Of a DNA stretch of 64,000 nt, positions 61,155-64,000 are shown piece by piece; within the stretch, counting starts at the first letter, position 1, and each line of letters opens with the position of its first letter. This stretch comes from Thalassoglobus sp. JC818 (GTDB lineage Bacteria; Planctomycetota; Planctomycetia; Planctomycetales; Planctomycetaceae), in assembly GCF_040717535.1 (NCBI RefSeq), contig NZ_JBFEFI010000001.1, positions 1,178,001 through 1,242,000 on the forward strand, written 5' to 3'. A program made the translations under genes and the position numbers. A model generated the notes under the pieces. The model ran no database searches, had not been told where the DNA came from, and was given only the letters and a program-made list of their open reading frames with translations.

Positions 61155-62099
61155 TCAACTCTCTTCGAGGAGCGCTTCCACGAAATCGTCCGGTGAAAAC
61201 AACTGCAGATCATCGAGTTGTTCTCCGACACCTACGTATTTGACAGGAATTCCCATCTTTTTGCGAATCGCGACGACAACTCCGCCCTTCGCTGTTCCGT
61301 CGAGCTTGGCCAATACAATCCCGGTACATCCCGCTGCTTCGGAAAACTTCGTCGCTTGCGAGATACCATTCTGTCCGGTGGTTGCATCGAGAACGAGCAA
61401 GCTCTCGTGTGGAGCTCCCTCGATTCGCTTGTTGATCACTCGTCGAATCTTCTCGAGTTCCTGCATCAGATTCTGCTGCGTCTGGAGTCGTCCCGCTGTA
61501 TCAACAAGAACGACATCCGCTCCGATTTGGGCCGCATGATCACACCCGGCGAACGCAACACTGGCGGGGTCGGTTCCCGGGTCTTTGCGAACAATTTCGC
61601 AGCCGATACGCTGACTCCACTTGGTCAACTGGTCAACAGCAGCAGCACGGAAAGTATCGCCAGCTGCCAGAACAACTTTTTTTCCGGACTTGGTCAGGTA
61701 GTTGGCCAATTTGGCAATTGAAGTTGTCTTGCCGACTCCATTCACGCCCGAAACCAGAATCACAGTCGGTCCATCAGTGGCCATGTTGAGCGGCGACAGA
61801 GGATTTTCAGGGTCCCAATTCGTCGATCCATCCCCTTTCAGAATCTCTTTCAACGTGTTCTTGACGTTCTCCCAAACGGCGTCGGGATCAACAGTTCGTC
61901 CGCCGAATTCTTTGCGAAGCGATTCCACCACTTCTTCAGAAGCTTCAACGCCCATGTCGGTCGTGATCAGACCTCGGTGAAATTCTTCCAGTTTGGCTTC
62001 GTCGAGAATTTCGCCAGATTTGAACAAGTCGCGAACATCAGTTCGCAGCAGGTCTTTAGTCTTCTTCAGTGCCGATTTGAGTTTACTGAACAGTGCCAT
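61155..62099 (-). CDS. ftsY: Signal recognition particle receptor FtsY
   Basis: 314 residues, ATG 62099. N domain: MALFSKLKSALKKTKDLLRT, EILDEAKLEEFHRGLITTDM. G domain: G1 VSGVNGVGKTTSIAKLANYL, DTFRAAAVDQL, the G3 DTAGRLQTQQNLMQEL, G4 LAKLDGTAKGG, and G5 TAPIKYVGVGE-like (IPVKYVGVGEQLDDLQLFSP). The acidic A domain of E. coli FtsY is absent, as in many bacteria. It docks ribosome-SRP complexes to the Sec translocon. First gene of the three-gene operon. Confidence 0.96.
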   Translation of the reverse strand: MALFSKLKSALKKTKDLLRTDVRDLFKSGEILDEAKLEEFHRGLITTDMGVEASEEVVESLRKEFGGRTVDPDAVWENVKNTLKEILKGDGSTNWDPENPLSPLNMATDGPTVILVSGVNGVGKTTSIAKLANYLTKSGKKVVLAAGDTFRAAAVDQLTKWSQRIGCEIVRKDPGTDPASVAFAGCDHAAQIGADVVLVDTAGRLQTQQNLMQELEKIRRVINKRIEGAPHESLLVLDATTGQNGISQATKFSEAAGCTGIVLAKLDGTAKGGVVVAIRKKMGIPVKYVGVGEQLDDLQLFSPDDFVEALLEES

Positions 62100-62208
62100 G
62101 GGGTCTTTTGAACCAGAATGTGAAAGTGATAGAAAATGAAGGCTTTGATCAGGCGTGAATCAGTCTGGATGCACGCCGCGAGAACAGTCCAGGCATGAAC
62201 AATATGCC

Positions 62209-63699
62209 CTAGGAACCATTAACGAGTTTGAGGTAGCGCGGATAGATCATATTCCAGATCATTGTGGCATTCGGTTCGAACGTGGCAAGCTCAGAAGAAT
62301 TCTGGACGACATTCCGCATCTCCTGCAGTGTCCCGATTTCTCCGGAGGTACGGGCCTGCACGAGGATGTTTCCGAACGCTGTCGCTTCGATCGGTCCAGC
62401 GATGACTGGAACTCCGCACGCATCAGCGGTGAATTGATTGAGAAGTTCGTTTTGACACCCACCACCCACAACGTGAATTACTTCCACGGGAGTTTCAGTG
62501 AGGCGTTCGATGCCTTTCAGCACAGTGTGATACTTGAAGGCAAGGCTTTCGAGGGCACATCGAACGAGTTGCCCTTCGGTTTCCGGAACCGGTTCTCCGT
62601 GATCGCGACACCAGTTTTGAATGGTGCTGGCCATATCATCCGGATTCAGGAAGACTGGATCGTTCGGATTGATAATCGATCGGAAGCCTTCCGCCTTGAG
62701 CGCGAGTTGAGTCAGGTCGTCGTAGCTGAGCGACTTGCCATCGCGTTCGAAAGAACGCTTACATTCCTGAACGAGCCACAACCCCATCACATTCTTTAAT
62801 AGCCGATAGGTTCCATCGACACCGCCCTCGTTGGTCACGTTTTGAGCAAGTGCCTCGGGAGTCAGAATCGCTTCCGGAACTTCAACGCCAATCAATGACC
62901 ACGTTCCGGAACTGATGTAAGCCCAGTTAGACTTACCGGTGCGATCTGTCGGGACAGCTGCAACGGCAGAACCTGTGTCGTGAGTCGCAGGAGCGACGAC
63001 CTCGATCTTCGGAAGCTTAGTTTGATTAACCACTTCCTGCCGAATTCGTCCGAGCTTCGTTCCCGGAGGAACAACCTTCGGGAACATCTCCGTCGGAATA
63101 TCGAACTTTCGAAGCAGGTCAATTGCCCAGTCCCGTCGATTGGGATGGAGGCACTGCGAAGTCGTCGCGTTCGTGAACTCGGCGACCTGACTGCCACACA
63201 AGAGCCAGTGAAAGAAGTCGGGAATCATTAAGAAGTGCTCAGCCGCAGCCAGCAGATGCGGATCGTTGAGCTGCATCGCGATCAACTGAAACAGCGAGTT
63301 GATCTGCATGAACTGAATGCCCGTTTCACCGAAGATTTCCTGTTTCGGAACGCGTGTGAACGCCTGCTCGACCATGCCATCTGTACGTGAATCGCGGTAG
63401 TTGTAAGGCTGTCCCAACAACTCGTTGTTTTTCGAGAGAAGAACATAGTCGACGCCCCAGGTATCGACTCCGACGGAGACGATACGGTCTCCAAACTTGC
63501 GGGCTGACAACCGCAGACCTTCGAGAATCTCTTTCCAAAGCCCGATCAAGTTCCAACGTCGGGTTCCAGCGACGGTGATGGGACCGTTCTCAAAGCGATG
63601 GACTTCTTCCAATTCCACTTTCTGGCCATCGAAAACACCAGCGATGACGCGTCCACTCTCGGCACCCAAATCGATTGCCAAATACACTCTGTCTGACAT
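62209..63699 (-). CDS. rhaB: Rhamnulokinase
   Basis: 496 residues, FGGY carbohydrate kinase family. [20 protein letters not shown] (phosphate 1), [76 protein letters not shown] (adenosine motif) and [19 protein letters not shown]. The combination fits RhaB, which phosphorylates L-rhamnulose; a fuculokinase is the alternative. No rhaA/rhaD neighbour is in the window, but planctomycetes often have scattered rhamnose genes. Confidence 0.9.
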   Translation of the reverse strand: MSDRVYLAIDLGAESGRVIAGVFDGQKVELEEVHRFENGPITVAGTRRWNLIGLWKEILEGLRLSARKFGDRIVSVGVDTWGVDYVLLSKNNELLGQPYNYRDSRTDGMVEQAFTRVPKQEIFGETGIQFMQINSLFQLIAMQLNDPHLLAAAEHFLMIPDFFHWLLCGSQVAEFTNATTSQCLHPNRRDWAIDLLRKFDIPTEMFPKVVPPGTKLGRIRQEVVNQTKLPKIEVVAPATHDTGSAVAAVPTDRTGKSNWAYISSGTWSLIGVEVPEAILTPEALAQNVTNEGGVDGTYRLLKNVMGLWLVQECKRSFERDGKSLSYDDLTQLALKAEGFRSIINPNDPVFLNPDDMASTIQNWCRDHGEPVPETEGQLVRCALESLAFKYHTVLKGIERLTETPVEVIHVVGGGCQNELLNQFTADACGVPVIAGPIEATAFGNILVQARTSGEIGTLQEMRNVVQNSSELATFEPNATMIWNMIYPRYLKLVNGS

Positions 63700-63922
63700 T
63701 TCCGCTCCACGATTCCCACGGTCTGTTCTTCATTCCGTTCGGGAATCATAGCGGTGACACGGGTCCGATTCACCACACCTGTGACGATCGTTTCGGCATT
63801 TTTCAGCCCAATTTCAGACGAGGTTGTCTCGTAACGGTGATCGAACGCCGACTGTTCTCTCAGAGAATGAAAATCCAGCGAAATTCGAAGTTTTTCCCGT
63901 AACACCGCTCGCATCACGGCAC

Positions 63923-64000
63923 TCAAGCTCTGCCGGGAGGCTGTTTCTCGTCGTCAGTCTGTTCGTACCGGTATCCGACTCCATGCACGGTCTGAATCAA
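63923..64000 (-). CDS. Response regulator, OmpR/PhoB type (C-terminal end, runs off the right edge)
   Basis: The minus strand from the window edge to a TGA at 63923-63925 encodes LIQTVHGVGYRYEQTDDEKQ and five more residues. T-V-x-G-V-G-Y-R is the final beta-hairpin of the OmpR-type winged-helix DNA-binding domain, so this is the last 25 residues of a two-component response regulator. 223 bp separate it from rhaB on the same strand. Confidence 0.85.
   Translation of the reverse strand: MIQTVHGVGYRYEQTDDEKQPPGRA

Noticed and set aside
1-64000. CRISPR arrays, insertion sequences, prophage genes, rRNA or tRNA genes
   Set aside because: No regularly spaced repeats, transposase, integrase or phage motifs, and no tRNA or rRNA signature found on reading through both strands.

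Overview
The window looks like chromosomal DNA of a planctomycete (Planctomycetes, probably Planctomycetales). Pointers are a DUF1559 pseudopilin-like protein, a DUF1080 protein, a zinc-ribbon/Ser-Thr kinase/FGE-sulfatase fusion, a DUF6677-like protein, a bacterial deoxyhypusine-synthase relative, many secreted proteins of unknown function, and broken RHS sequence of the type common in this phylum. The taxonomic call is inference from gene content; no rRNA, tRNA or CRISPR array was found.

Layout. 1-4.7 kb (minus strand): start of an HtrA-like protease, a DksA-type zinc-finger protein, and a cluster of secreted protein, AAA+ ATPase and TPR lipoprotein (the last two overlap as TAATG). 4.9-10.6 kb: sugar-nucleotide genes (DegT/WbpE-like aminotransferase, GlmU-like protein, WbpA-like dehydrogenase) with a lipoprotein and a monooxygenase. 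10.8-18.1 kb: a large secreted protein, a DUF6677-like membrane protein with a 58-residue membrane partner, and an adaptor/M50-peptidase pair overlapping as ATGA. 18.3-29.8 kb: housekeeping and secreted genes (PfpI, DUF423, DUF1559, threonine aldolase, Nudix, FAH, OmpH/Skp, zinc metallopeptidase, kinase). 30.0-33.1 kb: ferrous iron operon feoA-feoA-feoB behind a possible Fur operator. 33.3-34.8 kb: membrane glycosyltransferase.

34.8-42.3 kb is an accessory region: at least five broken pieces of RHS/YD-repeat coding sequence alternate with small unrelated orphan genes, several with one N-terminal membrane segment and one resembling an RHS immunity protein. Direct repeats recur through it. I read it as the remains of an RHS polymorphic-toxin locus that kept a row of orphan, immunity-like genes. 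It is the best candidate for something unusual.

42.4-64 kb returns to core genes: epimerase and GT2 glycosyltransferase, deoxyhypusine-synthase-like protein, HU with a Pro/Gln-rich tail, valS with extra domains and an in-frame palindrome, SGNH esterase, csrA, DUF1080, pcm, an ftsY operon with two uncharacterised proteins, rhaB, and the end of an OmpR-type response regulator.

Two further signals cut across the genes. A ~104-bp repeat occurs four times, each time with its first three bases (TAG) serving as the stop codon of the gene before it. A palindromic element sits in frame inside valS.
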